Source: Megasphaera_A sueciensis (GTDB taxonomy: Bacteria; Bacillota; Negativicutes; Veillonellales; Megasphaeraceae). From it: a stretch of 64,000 nucleotides of DNA. The stretch lies in assembly GCF_050219315.1 (NCBI RefSeq), contig NZ_CP116939.1:372001-436000 (forward strand), read 5' to 3'. Shown here in pieces: positions 53,973 to 63,589 of the stretch (the stretch's first letter is position 1; each line of letters begins with the position of its first letter). The notes beneath the pieces were generated by a model. That model saw only the letters and a list, made by a program, of their open reading frames with translations, was not told where the DNA came from and ran no database searches. The position numbers and the translations under genes are program-made.

Positions 53973-54830
53973 GTGAATAAGGAACAAATTAAATTTACAA
54001 TAATTCCTCAGCTGCATAATCTTGAATTACTTCATGCTGCTTATGGAAATTATACTTTTAGCAAACATATTCATGAAAATTATGCGATTGGAGTGGTGGA
54101 ACGGGGAGCACTTGGTTTTTCTTATCATGGAGAACGGCTTGTTTCTTATCCCGGAAGCATTAATTTAGTCGTTCCAGGAGAGGCACATGATGGGTATGCC
54201 GCTTCACAGAATGGATGGACATACCGCATGTTTTATATTTACCCTGAAATGATGGAAAAAGTAATGTATTATATGTCAGATCGAATACACCAATTGCCAT
54301 ATTTTAAAGCCGGAGTGATACAGAATAAATTTTTGGCGGCATACATTCGAAATCTGCACATAGCGTTATCAGAACCACAGGGCATATCCCTGATAGAACA
54401 AGAATCCTTATTGCTGACAATGCTGACTGTATTTATTTCTCGATATGCAGAAGAAAAACCTTGTGTAAGACGGATAGAAAAAGAGAAAAAAATGGTTAGG
54501 TCAGCCGTGTCTTTTATAGAAGAAAATTATATGAGAAATATTTCTATTCGAGAATTATCCGATGTATGCCACTTAAGTCCGTATTACTTAATTCGTATGT
54601 TTCATGAATGTATGGGTGTGCCGCCGCATATGTATTTGAAGCAGGTTCGAATACATAGAGTGAAGGATTTATTGGGAAAAGGATACTCTTTGTTATCGGC
54701 AGCTCAAGAAACAGGTTTTACAGATCAAAGTCATTTGACAAAGCAATTTAAACAAATTACCGGAATTACACCTAAAAAATACAGCAATAGTATACAAGAA
54801 ATAGCAGGGAGAAAAGCTAAAATAAAGTAA
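53973..54830 (+). CDS. AraC-family regulator with cupin sensor
   Basis: A 285-residue regulator: an N-terminal AraC-type cupin (HAAYGNYTFSKHIHENYAIGVV, GSINLVVPGEAHDG) and a C-terminal double helix-turn-helix (IRELSDVCHLSPYYLIRMFHECMGVPPHMYLKQVR). It starts at GTG 53973 with AAGGAGG some 12 bases before. The B3/B4-domain gene follows after 44 bp and is a likely target. Confidence 0.9.
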   Translation: MNKEQIKFTIIPQLHNLELLHAAYGNYTFSKHIHENYAIGVVERGALGFSYHGERLVSYPGSINLVVPGEAHDGYAASQNGWTYRMFYIYPEMMEKVMYYMSDRIHQLPYFKAGVIQNKFLAAYIRNLHIALSEPQGISLIEQESLLLTMLTVFISRYAEEKPCVRRIEKEKKMVRSAVSFIEENYMRNISIRELSDVCHLSPYYLIRMFHECMGVPPHMYLKQVRIHRVKDLLGKGYSLLSAAQETGFTDQSHLTKQFKQITGITPKKYSNSIQEIAGRKAKIK

Positions 54831-54874
54831 ATCGCTGTAATCTTCTGCGATATTATTTTAGGAGGCGAGAGCAT

Positions 54875-55546
54875 ATGATACAAGCAACAGAAAAATGGAA
54901 GGAAAGACATCCAGATGCCAAAATGGGTTTTATGGTAATGGATCAGCTCATGTATGGCATGGGGACAGAAATTTTGGATGCAGAAAAGGAAAAAGTAGAA
55001 CAACTACTTAGAAATTCTTTTGCAGATAGTACTTCATTAAAAGGACAACCCGCGATTGCTGCCTATGTAAAATATTATAAGCATTTTAAGAAAACCTACC
55101 ATGTTTTAAAGCAGCAAGAGTCGGTTGCTTTTAAGGGAAAATCAATTCCACAATCTATTCCCATAGTGGAAGCTATGTTTATGGCTGAACTCAAGAATGG
55201 TTTGTTGACAGCCGGCCATGATTATGATGCATTAAAACTACCGCTGTATCTGGATACGGCACAGGGAACGGAGTCATATACGTTGATGAGCCGCAATATA
55301 CAGCAACCGAAGAATGAGGATATGATACTATGTGATCAATGTGGTGTTATTTCCAGTATTATCTATGGACCGGACCAACGGACGCGTATTGTACCTGAAA
55401 CGAAGACTGCATTATTTGTTATTTATGCGCCACCGGGTATTTCTGATAGTATGATTCGTAATCATCTGACGGATATGTATACTTATGTTAAAATGGTTTA
55501 TCCGGAGGCAGTGGTAGAACAGCAGCAGATTATATCAGCTAGGTGA
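54875..55546 (+). CDS. B3/B4 domain protein (PheRS-beta-like)
   Basis: A 223-residue stand-alone B3/B4 domain like the editing region of phenylalanyl-tRNA synthetase beta (PIVEAMFMAELKNGLLTAGHD; YLDTAQGTESYTLMS). Stand-alone members are presumed tRNA- or amino-acid-binding; function is unproven. TTTAGGAGGCGAG precedes the ATG. Confidence 0.88.
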   Translation: MIQATEKWKERHPDAKMGFMVMDQLMYGMGTEILDAEKEKVEQLLRNSFADSTSLKGQPAIAAYVKYYKHFKKTYHVLKQQESVAFKGKSIPQSIPIVEAMFMAELKNGLLTAGHDYDALKLPLYLDTAQGTESYTLMSRNIQQPKNEDMILCDQCGVISSIIYGPDQRTRIVPETKTALFVIYAPPGISDSMIRNHLTDMYTYVKMVYPEAVVEQQQIISAR

Positions 55547-55624
55547 CGGGTAAGGTTGAGAATTAAAGAGATAGATGCGAGAGTATCTGCTTACCATATT
55601 GTTTAATGGAAAGGAGTGCATAAA

Positions 55625-55783
55625 ATGAAAACTATTGGGATTGATTGGCGGGATAGGACCCGAGTTGACTATACCGTATTATCGAAAAATACCGCTGCTC
55701 CTCCAGTTGACGAATTTGCCGATTCCGGTATTAGATGCGATGGAGATACATAGGGAAACACTAATTGATATGATATTGAAATA
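55625..55783 (+). pseudogene. Aspartate/glutamate racemase remnant
   Basis: Behind AAAGGAG the first residues read MKTIG, and after a frameshift LIGGIGPELTIPYYRKI, the racemase N-terminus. It then jumps to a C-terminal-like LPIPVLDAMEIHRETLID and stops. About 150 residues in the middle are missing, including both catalytic cysteines. Confidence 0.65.
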
Positions 55784-55854
55784 GAAGCATATGATGTAGT
55801 ATTGTACATATGCCGGAGTGTTTTAAAAATATGGGTTATGAGGGGATGATATAT

Positions 55855-56337
55855 ATGGCAGCAGATATTGTATTAGGATATGATAAAAAAAATGATTTAA
55901 AAAAATTATTTACAGAATATACGGATATGCTTGTTGCAAACGATGCAACTTTTGCGGCTTCTCTAAAAATGCAAAAATATGAAGAAGAAATAGAGCATTT
56001 ACATGACAAATATGGAATGCCGGATGGAAGACTTTATATTGCCTATGTGGAAGGGATTCCTGCTGGTTGTGCAGCGTTTCATCGTTATGATGCTGTTCGC
56101 TGCGAGGGAAAGCGCCTTTATGTGCGTCCGCAATATCGCGGGCAGCACATTGCAACACTGCTTATGGAAAAAATTATGAAGGAAGCCAAAGAAATTGGCT
56201 ATAAGATTTTTCTTCTTGATACGCTGCCTTTTCTTAAAGAAGCTATTAAAATGTATGAAAAGTACGGCTTTTATGAAATACCTAAATACTACGATTCACC
56301 CGTTGCATCTACCATTTATATGGAAAAAAAATTATAA
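55855..56337 (+). CDS. GNAT family acetyltransferase
   Basis: A 160-residue GNAT enzyme with the acetyl-CoA loop YVRPQYRGQHIATLLMEKIM (RxxGxA variant RGQHIA) and a C-terminal YEKYGFYEIPKYY. The substrate is unknown. The ATG at 55855 has GAGGGG upstream; an earlier frame start at 55810 is unlikely. Confidence 0.9.
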   Translation: MAADIVLGYDKKNDLKKLFTEYTDMLVANDATFAASLKMQKYEEEIEHLHDKYGMPDGRLYIAYVEGIPAGCAAFHRYDAVRCEGKRLYVRPQYRGQHIATLLMEKIMKEAKEIGYKIFLLDTLPFLKEAIKMYEKYGFYEIPKYYDSPVASTIYMEKKL

Positions 56338-56352
56338 TATAAAAAAGGTGTT

Positions 56353-57162
56353 ATGAGTATTGATGAAACATTGCCATTAGGCCTCATTGCCAATACAGCA
56401 GCGATTCAGGGGATCCCATTAGGGGAAAAAACCATGCCGGAAATTGTTGAAACAGAGGGTGTTAACCAAAATGGCAATACCCATCTTGGTATTATTGCGT
56501 TTCCGGTACCCGTATTAAAAGAATTATCAGATGTAATAAAAGAAATAAAAAAACGGGAGATGGATATAGTGGAAATTTATATTATACTATTTCATGATTT
56601 TGAGACATTGGATGCGTTTGGACCCGTGGAGATTTTGGGCCGCATTAGAGAATATCATCTGCATTTTGTGTCATATGTAGGTGGTACAGTGATTAGCCGG
56701 CAGGGCATTCCGGTGATAACCGAAAGATTAGATAGTGTAAACGATGGAGGAGTTGTTCTTATTCCCGGAGGAATGGGAACGCGGCCGCTGGTAACCGATA
56801 CAGCTTTTTTGAAGACTCTGGTTCCGATTATTGATATGTCCGCCTATTGCCTTACTGTGTGTACGGGGTCTGTACTTCTTGCACAAACGGGAAGGCTGGA
56901 CGGGCGAAAGGCCACATCCAATAAGAAAGCCTTTTTTTGGGTTAAAACTACTCGTCCTGCTGTTTTGTGGCAAGGTAAAGCCCGATGGGTTGTTGATGGA
57001 AAATTTTATACATCATCCGGTATATCCGCGGGTATAGATATGACATTAGGATTTATTTGCGACAGGTATGGAAGAAATAAGGCTGTGGAAATTGCTCAAA
57101 GCATAGAATATAATTGGCAGGAAAATAAAAATTGCGATCCGTTTGCTGTGGGTAATAATTAA
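56353..57162 (+). CDS. DUF2000 fragment joined to a DJ-1/PfpI protein
   Basis: One open frame of 269 codons. Residues 1-65 (DETLPLGLIANTAAIQGIPL; THLGIIAFPVPVLKEL) are a DUF2000 domain lacking its usual start. Residues from about 70 onward are a DJ-1/PfpI protein (IYIILFHDFETLDAFGPVEIL) with the elbow TVCTGSVLLA. A GGGAG site lies before ATG 56560 and GTG 56569, so the PfpI part may be translated on its own and the fusion may be accidental read-through. Nucleophile Cys is in VCTGS. Confidence 0.75.
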   Translation: MSIDETLPLGLIANTAAIQGIPLGEKTMPEIVETEGVNQNGNTHLGIIAFPVPVLKELSDVIKEIKKREMDIVEIYIILFHDFETLDAFGPVEILGRIREYHLHFVSYVGGTVISRQGIPVITERLDSVNDGGVVLIPGGMGTRPLVTDTAFLKTLVPIIDMSAYCLTVCTGSVLLAQTGRLDGRKATSNKKAFFWVKTTRPAVLWQGKARWVVDGKFYTSSGISAGIDMTLGFICDRYGRNKAVEIAQSIEYNWQENKNCDPFAVGNN

Positions 57163-57262
57163 GGGGCTTATATATAATACATGGTACTGTTGAAGTCATT
57201 GCACGTAGTTACATATTGTGTTAGAATACGAGCAGTAATAGAAGAAAGCGAGGAGGGTATTT

Positions 57263-57622
57263 ATGGAAAACAAAACGCGGAAATTTATCGTTGAGAAAAC
57301 GCAGGAATTAATGAGTGCTCCGTCCTGCAGCCGGGAAGCAAAAGAAGCAGCACAGCATTGGTTGAAGGCCGTTGGATCAGAACAGGAAATTGAAGAAACA
57401 AAAAAATATCTGCTTGAATTGGAAGCGGACATTATGCCGATTGATATGTTGATCGCCTTTGCGGAATCTGCTAAGGGAATTGAAGTTTTTGGAACAGAAA
57501 AGGCAGCCGCTGTTTTGACACATGCCAAACAAATTAAATCTGCCGGAGCACAGTATTGTGACTGTCCTGCTTGTACCGCAGCGGCGGCAATTCTGGAAAA
57601 AAAGAATTTGTTTTTTAAATGA
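57263..57622 (+). CDS. Small conserved protein often named Hsp90-like
   Basis: A 119-residue helical protein (FIVEKTQELMSAPSCSREAK; ADIMPIDMLIAFAESAKG) with a cysteine-rich end (YCDCPACTAAAAILEKK). Similar clostridial proteins are labelled 'molecular chaperone Hsp90', but there is no Hsp90 domain here. CDCPAC could bind metal. The ribosome site GAGGAGG is strong. Function unknown. Confidence 0.8.
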   Translation: MENKTRKFIVEKTQELMSAPSCSREAKEAAQHWLKAVGSEQEIEETKKYLLELEADIMPIDMLIAFAESAKGIEVFGTEKAAAVLTHAKQIKSAGAQYCDCPACTAAAAILEKKNLFFK

Positions 57623-57646
57623 TATAATGATATAGCAATTAGAAGG

Positions 57647-57677
57647 GCCTTGGACTGATTTTGTCTAAGGTCTTTTT
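57647..57677 (+). terminator. Terminator after the small Cys-rich protein gene
   Basis: CCTTGGAC...GTCTAAGG stem followed by TCTTTTT. Confidence 0.65.
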
Positions 57678-57797
57678 GTATAGAAAATAATTTTATTGAC
57701 GTAGTGTTTTATGTATTATAAAATGGAGCATATGGATAAAGCATGGCTTTTTCCGATTTTATGACAGAAAGTAATCTTTTAGGGAGGGGAGCAAGAC

Positions 57798-58541
57798 ATG
57801 AATAAACCCGTAATTGGTATTTCAGGATCTCATTTGGTCGATGATCATGGTGCTTTTGCCGGATATCGCCGTGCCTATGTTAATGATGATTATGTTCGAT
57901 CTGTGGCAGAGGCAGGAGGAATTCCTGTTATATTGCCTTTTACCAGTAATGATGAGATTGTCATGGAAACAATGAATCACGTTGACGGCTTGTTATTATC
58001 AGGCGGGCACGATGTATATCCGTTGTATTATGATGAAGAACCTATGCAGGAGATTGGCCCGGTTTGGCCGGAACGGGACCATTTTGACTTTTTATTATTG
58101 GAAAGGGCGGAGAAGCAGAATATCCCCATTATGGCTATTTGCCGGGGACATCAGATTGTCAACGTGTATCATGGAGGGTCTTTGTATCAGGATTTAACGT
58201 ATGACACGGCATGCTATATTAAACATTCTCAGAATCAAGATCCAGCAACCGCGACGCATACCGTTATTGTGGAAGCGGATTCACGATTGGCGGGTATTAT
58301 TAAGCGCACAGAATGGATTACCAATTCCCATCACCATCAAACGATAAAAAGGACGGGAGAGGGATTGCGTATTGTCGCACGTGCTAAAGACGGTACTATT
58401 GAAGCAATGGAGGGAACGGTATATCCGTATTTACAAACGTATCAATTTCATCCCGAAATGATGACTGTAAATAATAGAGAGGCAAGATGTTTATTTGATG
58501 ATTTTATTCAAGCGGCAGGAGGGAAGAAAAATAATGGATAA
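57798..58541 (+). CDS. PuuD-like gamma-glutamyl hydrolase (class I GATase fold)
   Basis: A 247-residue peptidase C26 family enzyme: LLSGGHDVYP, nucleophile C115 in AICRGHQIVN, and the His-Glu pair in FHPEM. It cleaves gamma-glutamyl amides such as gamma-glutamyl-GABA. It overlaps the downstream permease gene by eight bases, so the two are translated together. AGGGAGGGG precedes the ATG. Confidence 0.92.
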   Translation: MNKPVIGISGSHLVDDHGAFAGYRRAYVNDDYVRSVAEAGGIPVILPFTSNDEIVMETMNHVDGLLLSGGHDVYPLYYDEEPMQEIGPVWPERDHFDFLLLERAEKQNIPIMAICRGHQIVNVYHGGSLYQDLTYDTACYIKHSQNQDPATATHTVIVEADSRLAGIIKRTEWITNSHHHQTIKRTGEGLRIVARAKDGTIEAMEGTVYPYLQTYQFHPEMMTVNNREARCLFDDFIQAAGGKKNNG

Positions 58542-59844
58542 GAAATCGGGAAAATTCGGCTTTTGGAGTATTGTCCTCCTGGGAATTAACAGTATTGTCG
58601 GTACGGGAATATTTCTTTTGCCCAATAAAGCCTATTCGTTGATTGGTTCGGCTAGTTTGGGCGTTCTTTTTTTTGATGCGCTTTTAGCTGGCTGTATGGC
58701 TCTTTGTTTTGCGGAAGTTGCTGGCTTTTTTACGCGTAACGGCGGTCCTTATTTATATGCGAAATATTCATTGGGAAATTTTTTTGGCTATGAAGTTGGG
58801 GTTTTGAAGTGGATTGTTGTTATGATTGCATGGGCTACTATGGCTGTAGGATTTGCTACGGCATTAGGTGCTGCCTTTCCATTTTTATCCGGTGAAATGA
58901 TGAAAAATATTATTGCTTCTGTTATTATTTTAGTACTGACTATTATCAATATCATCGGTGTCAATACGACAAAAATTTTGAGTAATCTTATTACAGTATC
59001 TAAGCTGGTTCCGCTTATTGCTTTTATTGTGATTGGCATTTTTTTTGTCAATGGCTCTCACTTCACCCCTGTATTTCCAGGCGGAGAGTATCAGGAAGGA
59101 ACCTTTGCCAGTGCTGCTATTTTATTGTTTTTTGCCTATACCGGATTTGAAGCTATTGCAGTAGCCGCAGAAGATATGGAAAATCCCAAAAAAAATCTGC
59201 CTCGGGCTATTATTATGACGATGATTATTGTTTCTATTTTATATATGCTTATTTTAGGTATCAGCATCGGTATTATGGGAACTGATTTAGCACGTACACA
59301 GGCACCGATTCAAGATGCCTTCGGTATGATTCTTGGACCGGCAGGTGCATATTTTGTTTTAGCAGGGACGTTGCTCTCTATGGGCGGTATTAATATGGCG
59401 CAATCTTTTTTTGGTCCGCGTGTCTGCACATCCTTATCAGAGGATGGAATGCTGCCGGCAGTACTTTCTAAACGTACACCATGGAATACTCCGTATGTGG
59501 CAGCTATTGTAACTGCTTTTTTCAGCATCCTGTTGACTTGGACCGGAAGTTTTGCAACTTTGGCAGCGATTAGTGCGGTGTCACGTTTTACCCAATATTT
59601 GCCAACTTGTATTTCTGTTATTATTTTCCGAAAGAAATGGGCAGATAAAGAAAGGCCGTATACGATTCCGTTTGGTGTTACTATTCCTGTTATTGCTATC
59701 GTTGTCAGTCTGTGGATGTTGTCTCAGGCTCAAACTTCACAATTGATATGGGGATTTGGAGGATGCATAGTAGTTCTTCCGTTCTACTTTATTTATCTAA
59801 ATAAAAAACGGAAAGGATTAATTAAGGAAAGCAATACATTGTAG
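58534..59844 (+). CDS. APC-family amino acid/polyamine permease
   Basis: A 436-residue 12-helix transporter (INSIVGTGIFLLPNKAY with the GxG unwound helix 1; FAYTGFEAIAVAAEDMENPKKNLPRAI). It imports or exchanges amino acids or amines. Its overlap with the gamma-glutamyl hydrolase gene suggests a gamma-glutamyl amine, GABA or glutamate substrate. The ATG at 58534 follows GGAGGG; a frame start at 58495 lies inside the upstream gene. Confidence 0.92.
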   Translation: MDKKSGKFGFWSIVLLGINSIVGTGIFLLPNKAYSLIGSASLGVLFFDALLAGCMALCFAEVAGFFTRNGGPYLYAKYSLGNFFGYEVGVLKWIVVMIAWATMAVGFATALGAAFPFLSGEMMKNIIASVIILVLTIINIIGVNTTKILSNLITVSKLVPLIAFIVIGIFFVNGSHFTPVFPGGEYQEGTFASAAILLFFAYTGFEAIAVAAEDMENPKKNLPRAIIMTMIIVSILYMLILGISIGIMGTDLARTQAPIQDAFGMILGPAGAYFVLAGTLLSMGGINMAQSFFGPRVCTSLSEDGMLPAVLSKRTPWNTPYVAAIVTAFFSILLTWTGSFATLAAISAVSRFTQYLPTCISVIIFRKKWADKERPYTIPFGVTIPVIAIVVSLWMLSQAQTSQLIWGFGGCIVVLPFYFIYLNKKRKGLIKESNTL

Positions 59845-59898
59845 CATATGGTGTTTTTTATATTGTTATAATAAAAACTGCGTTTTTAAATTTAAAAC

Positions 59899-59945
59899 TC
59901 CTTGAAAACACTGACTGTTACTCGTGTTTTCAAGGAGCTTTTTTT
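59899..59945. terminator. Bidirectional terminator between permease and glutaredoxin genes
   Basis: CTCCTTGAAAACAC...GTGTTTTCAAGGAG, a perfect 14-bp stem, then a T run. Confidence 0.9.
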
Positions 59946-60225
59946 ACATGGTAAGCGCCTTATCAAGGGCTGCCTTTACGTGTTTTTTGATTTCTTCATA
60001 GGTTTGCCCTGGCTGTGCTTCGTATAATTTTTCATGCCCGATAAACAGGGAAGGTACATAGTAATAGGTATGCCCCTTCACTGCATCGGGATTTTCACTT
60101 TCTTCATACCAAGTAATGGGGACCGTTCCATAGACCTGGTTTTCTGTTATTAATTCTTCAATGGCAGCCTTTGCATTACGGCAATAGGGGCAATGTGTCA
60201 GATAAAAAGCTGTAATAGGTTTCAT
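59944..60225 (-). CDS. Glutaredoxin-like thiol-disulfide protein
   Basis: A 93-residue thioredoxin-fold protein with the redox motif C12-P-Y-C15 and the cis-Pro block YYVPSLFIGHEKLYE. It reduces disulfides or mixed thiols. It is monocistronic, behind AGGAGGA. Confidence 0.92.
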   Translation of the reverse strand: MKPITAFYLTHCPYCRNAKAAIEELITENQVYGTVPITWYEESENPDAVKGHTYYYVPSLFIGHEKLYEAQPGQTYEEIKKHVKAALDKALTM

Positions 60226-60558
60226 ATATATCTTCCTCCTTTATGTTTGATGTTCTAAGCGTACTTTAATTTTTACATATTGTCAATCTGTAAAATAAGT
60301 ACGAGGTGCTGTATTTCCCGTAATAATTTGAAAAAGTAATGGTAAAGACATAGCTTCTTTTCCCAGATATAAAACGGCTGCATATATAAAATTACAGGTA
60401 GTGTATCTTACGATACTATTTTAGATAGATGTTGACATTTTTATTAATACATGGTATTTTTATACATACAAGTCATTTTATTTTTTCAACAATGGTATAC
60501 CAAATACCGTTGTTGAAAAAATAAAAACAGGGCGAATTTACTAACAGGAGTGTTCTAC
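60226..60558. promoter_or_regulatory. clc leader with promoter and large hairpin
   Basis: A promoter TTGACA (60432-60437), 17 bp, TATTTT (60455-60460) is followed by a 21-bp near-perfect inverted repeat (60478-60498 and 60504-60524, one G:T) with a 5-nt loop. On the + strand it is not followed by Ts, so it would be a leader hairpin rather than a terminator. Nothing else is seen. Confidence 0.55.
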
Positions 60559-61869
60559 ATGAAATCATTACATATAAAAGTTATATTTTATTTGCTTATT
60601 ATAGGCGCAGCGGCCGGATCTATAGGTATTATTTTGACTATACTTATGCATACGATACAGCACTATGCTTTTGGATATGGTTTTCACGGCGAAGTATCTT
60701 TTCGGGAGGTTGTAGAATATGCATCCCCTTTACGCCGGCTTATTGTGCTGACAGGTTGCGGTGTGTTAGTGGGAGGAGCTTGGTTTGTTATTCATCGAAT
60801 TTGTCCGCCGCTTGTTTCTATCAAGCAAACCGTTGATGATCCGACACGGGAGATGCCGGTGAAAACAACGGTTGTTCATGCTGTTCTTCAAATTATAACA
60901 GTTGCATTAGGTTCACCTCTGGGAAGGGAAGTTGCCCCAAGAGAAATGAGTGCAGCTTTTGCAACAAAATTATCTCAGGTTTTTCATGTTGATACAGAAA
61001 CACGAAAATTATTATTAGCTTGTGCATCGGGTGCGGGTTTAGCAGCGGTGTATAATGTTCCTTTGGCGGCTGCCATATTTTCGTTGGAAACATTATTAAT
61101 GCGCTGGGATTACCGATCTGTCAGTGCAGCCTTTCTATGCAGCGGTACTGCTGTTTATGTTGTACGTCAAGGATTGGGTGATTTGGTTCAATATCCTCTG
61201 CCACAAGTTGCGTTTGGTGAATCGACCGTTTTATTTGCAGCACTTATAGGACCTTTTATAGCGATTGCCGTTATTATTTTTGAAAAGAGCTTGAAGCCGT
61301 TTCCTTGTATCTCCAGAAATAATCCTAAAATAATAGTGGCAGCTATCATATCTTTTTTTCTCATCGGGGTGTTATCTATGTATTATCCGGAAATTCTAGG
61401 TAATGGGAAAGCGGGTAATCAACTTAGTTTCACAGATAGGATCAGTTGGCAATATGGTTTGGGACTTTTATCTACTAAATGGCTGGCAGTTATATTGGCA
61501 ACAGCCGCAGGTGCTTACGGCGGCCGGATTACCCCTTCGATGATGCTGGGAGGAATGATAGGTCTGATTTCAGCAATTTTTTGGAATATGCTGTTTCCAG
61601 GTATTTCAGTATCCGTTGCTGTTATTGCCTTCGTTGGAGCTGCTATATTCTTGGGATTGGCACAAAAAATGCCGGTTACAGCTGTTGTGTTTTTATTGGA
61701 ATTATCGCGATTTTCTCCTGCGTATTTGTTTCCTCTTTGCGTTTGTTTAGCTACGTCATTATGGGTATATAATACACTGCAATTTGCAAATTTACCGGTG
61801 AAAAGCTGGGAAGAAAGTCAAAGACATCCCTATATGGCTTATATTCTTTCTCATATTATAAAGCAATGA
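60559..61869 (+). CDS. ClC-type chloride channel/antiporter
   Basis: A 436-residue ClC protein with the anion-binding motifs GSPLGREVAPREM (GREGP variant), GxGxP-like GAGLAAVYNVPLAAAIF and GGRITPSMMLGG. No C-terminal CBS domains. The GREV form and lack of the usual serine filter (GSGIP) put it near the fluoride (CLC-F) or divergent branch, but this cannot be settled by eye. AGGAG lies eight bases before the ATG. Confidence 0.9.
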   Translation: MKSLHIKVIFYLLIIGAAAGSIGIILTILMHTIQHYAFGYGFHGEVSFREVVEYASPLRRLIVLTGCGVLVGGAWFVIHRICPPLVSIKQTVDDPTREMPVKTTVVHAVLQIITVALGSPLGREVAPREMSAAFATKLSQVFHVDTETRKLLLACASGAGLAAVYNVPLAAAIFSLETLLMRWDYRSVSAAFLCSGTAVYVVRQGLGDLVQYPLPQVAFGESTVLFAALIGPFIAIAVIIFEKSLKPFPCISRNNPKIIVAAIISFFLIGVLSMYYPEILGNGKAGNQLSFTDRISWQYGLGLLSTKWLAVILATAAGAYGGRITPSMMLGGMIGLISAIFWNMLFPGISVSVAVIAFVGAAIFLGLAQKMPVTAVVFLLELSRFSPAYLFPLCVCLATSLWVYNTLQFANLPVKSWEESQRHPYMAYILSHIIKQ

Positions 61870-61883
61870 ATTAGATGTCTGTT

Positions 61884-61928
61884 AAACAGCAGAGATACTT
61901 TTATGAAGGTATCTCTGCTGTTTTTTTT
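61884..61928 (+). terminator. Terminator after clc
   Basis: AAACAGCAGAGATAC...GTATCTCTGCTGTTT, a perfect 15-bp stem, then eight Ts. Confidence 0.92.
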
Positions 61929-62058
61929 GTCAATCTGTACCACTAAAATATTTAATTTTTGTATATTTTAATGAATACACATTTGATGTATACTTAATTT
62001 TAGATTTTCCTGATGTGAAAGATCTAAAATATACAGGTGATAAGGATGATAACAGACA

Positions 62059-62883
62059 ATGAGACAAAAAAGGATTGCCTTAATTAATGATTTGACTGGA
62101 TTCGGAAGATGCTCGATTGCTGTGGAATTGCCGATTATTTCCGCTTTAAAAGTACAGGCATGTCCGTTGCCGACAGCCATACTTTCCGTTCATACGGGTT
62201 TTTCTGCTCATTATATGAGTGATTACAGTGAAAATATGCGGCCGTATATACGTAACTGGAAGGACAATCAATTGCAATTTGATGGGATTTGTACCGGATT
62301 TCTTAGTTCTGTCAAACAAATTGACATTGTTATTGAGTTTATAAAAAACTTTAAATATTCACATACACAAGTTATTTTTGACCCGGTAATGGGAGATTAT
62401 GGTACATTATATGCATCCTACACTCCCGATATTTGCAATGAAATGCGAAGGCTCTTAACGTATGCTGATACGATAACGCCGAATCTTACGGAAGCTTGTG
62501 AATTGCTTTGCCTGCCATATCCGGATAGAGGCATAATTACAGAAAAAGCATTGCTTAAGATGGCGGAAGATTTATCTTCTAAAGGTCCTTCCCGTGTTAT
62601 TATTACCGGTCTGGGAGGAAATAATACAATCAGCAATTATGTATATGAAAGAGGAAAAGACTCTCAAATTATCCGCACGTTGAAAATAGGCGGCAACCGG
62701 TCTGGTACGGGAGATATTTTTACCGCAATCATTTCTGCCTGCTTAGTAAAAGGAGAACCATTAATACCTTCTGTAAGAAAAGCAGTGGATTTTATTGTAA
62801 AAACATTGGTATATACTGAAAAACTAGGATTGCCTTGGAATTATGGATTGGCGTTTGAAGAATATTTAACAGAATTGAAATGA
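62059..62883 (+). CDS. pdxY: Pyridoxal/pyridoxamine kinase
   Basis: A 274-residue ribokinase-family kinase of vitamin B6 salvage: INDLTGFGRCSIAVELPI, SVHTGFSAHYM, VIFDPVMGDYG, TPNLTEACELL and the anion hole GGNRSGTGDIFTA with catalytic Asp. It leads a three-gene operon with radical SAM and ECF genes, consistent with trapping imported B6. AAGGATGATAACAGACA precedes the ATG. Confidence 0.93.
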   Translation: MRQKRIALINDLTGFGRCSIAVELPIISALKVQACPLPTAILSVHTGFSAHYMSDYSENMRPYIRNWKDNQLQFDGICTGFLSSVKQIDIVIEFIKNFKYSHTQVIFDPVMGDYGTLYASYTPDICNEMRRLLTYADTITPNLTEACELLCLPYPDRGIITEKALLKMAEDLSSKGPSRVIITGLGGNNTISNYVYERGKDSQIIRTLKIGGNRSGTGDIFTAIISACLVKGEPLIPSVRKAVDFIVKTLVYTEKLGLPWNYGLAFEEYLTELK

Positions 62884-62896
62884 GGAGGACGGGCAT

Positions 62897-63556
62897 ATGA
62901 TTATCTATACATATGACAAAGGGCGTTATTTAAGTCTGGAGGAAAGTTTAAAACGGCAGCCGCAAGGGAGGAGAAGTGTTTATATTAATATGACAAATCG
63001 CTGTAATTGTTCATGTACGTTCTGTTTGCGCAATCTCAAAAAAATGGATAAAACAGCAACACTTTGGCTGGAAACAGAACCTTCTGCAGAAGAGATACAG
63101 CAGATATTGGATATAGCACCTTGGCCGGTTATAAATGAAGTTGTATTTTGTGGATTTGGTGAACCCACGATGAGATTATCTGATGTAGTTCAACTGTTAA
63201 CCTATATAAAACATAAGCACCCTGATGTACAAACACGGATTAACACAAATGGCTTATCCGATTTGGAATATGGCTATGATACATCTTCTGTCTTTGACCA
63301 TCATATTTTAGATACTATATCTATTAGTCTGAACGCTTCGAACGCAGAACGATATTTATCACTTACGAGAAATACGTTTGGCATACAATCTTTTGAAGCG
63401 ATGCTTACATTTGCAGGCCATTGCAAGAAATACATTCCGAATGTGGTAATGACGATTGTAGATAAAGTGGAAAGTGATGATGAAATTAAAGCCTGTCAAA
63501 CACTATGTGCCCAACGAGGGTTAACACTGCGTATACGAGCGTATGAAGAAAATTAG
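62897..63556 (+). CDS. Radical SAM protein, TatD-linked type
   Basis: A 219-residue radical SAM enzyme with C36-x3-C40-x2-C43 (CNCSCTFC), FCGFGEPTMR and RINTNGLSDL. Its length and start (GRYLSLEESLKRQPQGRRSVYINM) match the small 'TatD-linked' radical SAM family; no tatD gene is seen here. Function is unknown. It lies 13 bp after pdxY. Confidence 0.85.
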   Translation: MIIYTYDKGRYLSLEESLKRQPQGRRSVYINMTNRCNCSCTFCLRNLKKMDKTATLWLETEPSAEEIQQILDIAPWPVINEVVFCGFGEPTMRLSDVVQLLTYIKHKHPDVQTRINTNGLSDLEYGYDTSSVFDHHILDTISISLNASNAERYLSLTRNTFGIQSFEAMLTFAGHCKKYIPNVVMTIVDKVESDDEIKACQTLCAQRGLTLRIRAYEEN

Positions 63557-63589
63557 ATATGAATATCATGATTAATAGGAGTGTGTGAC

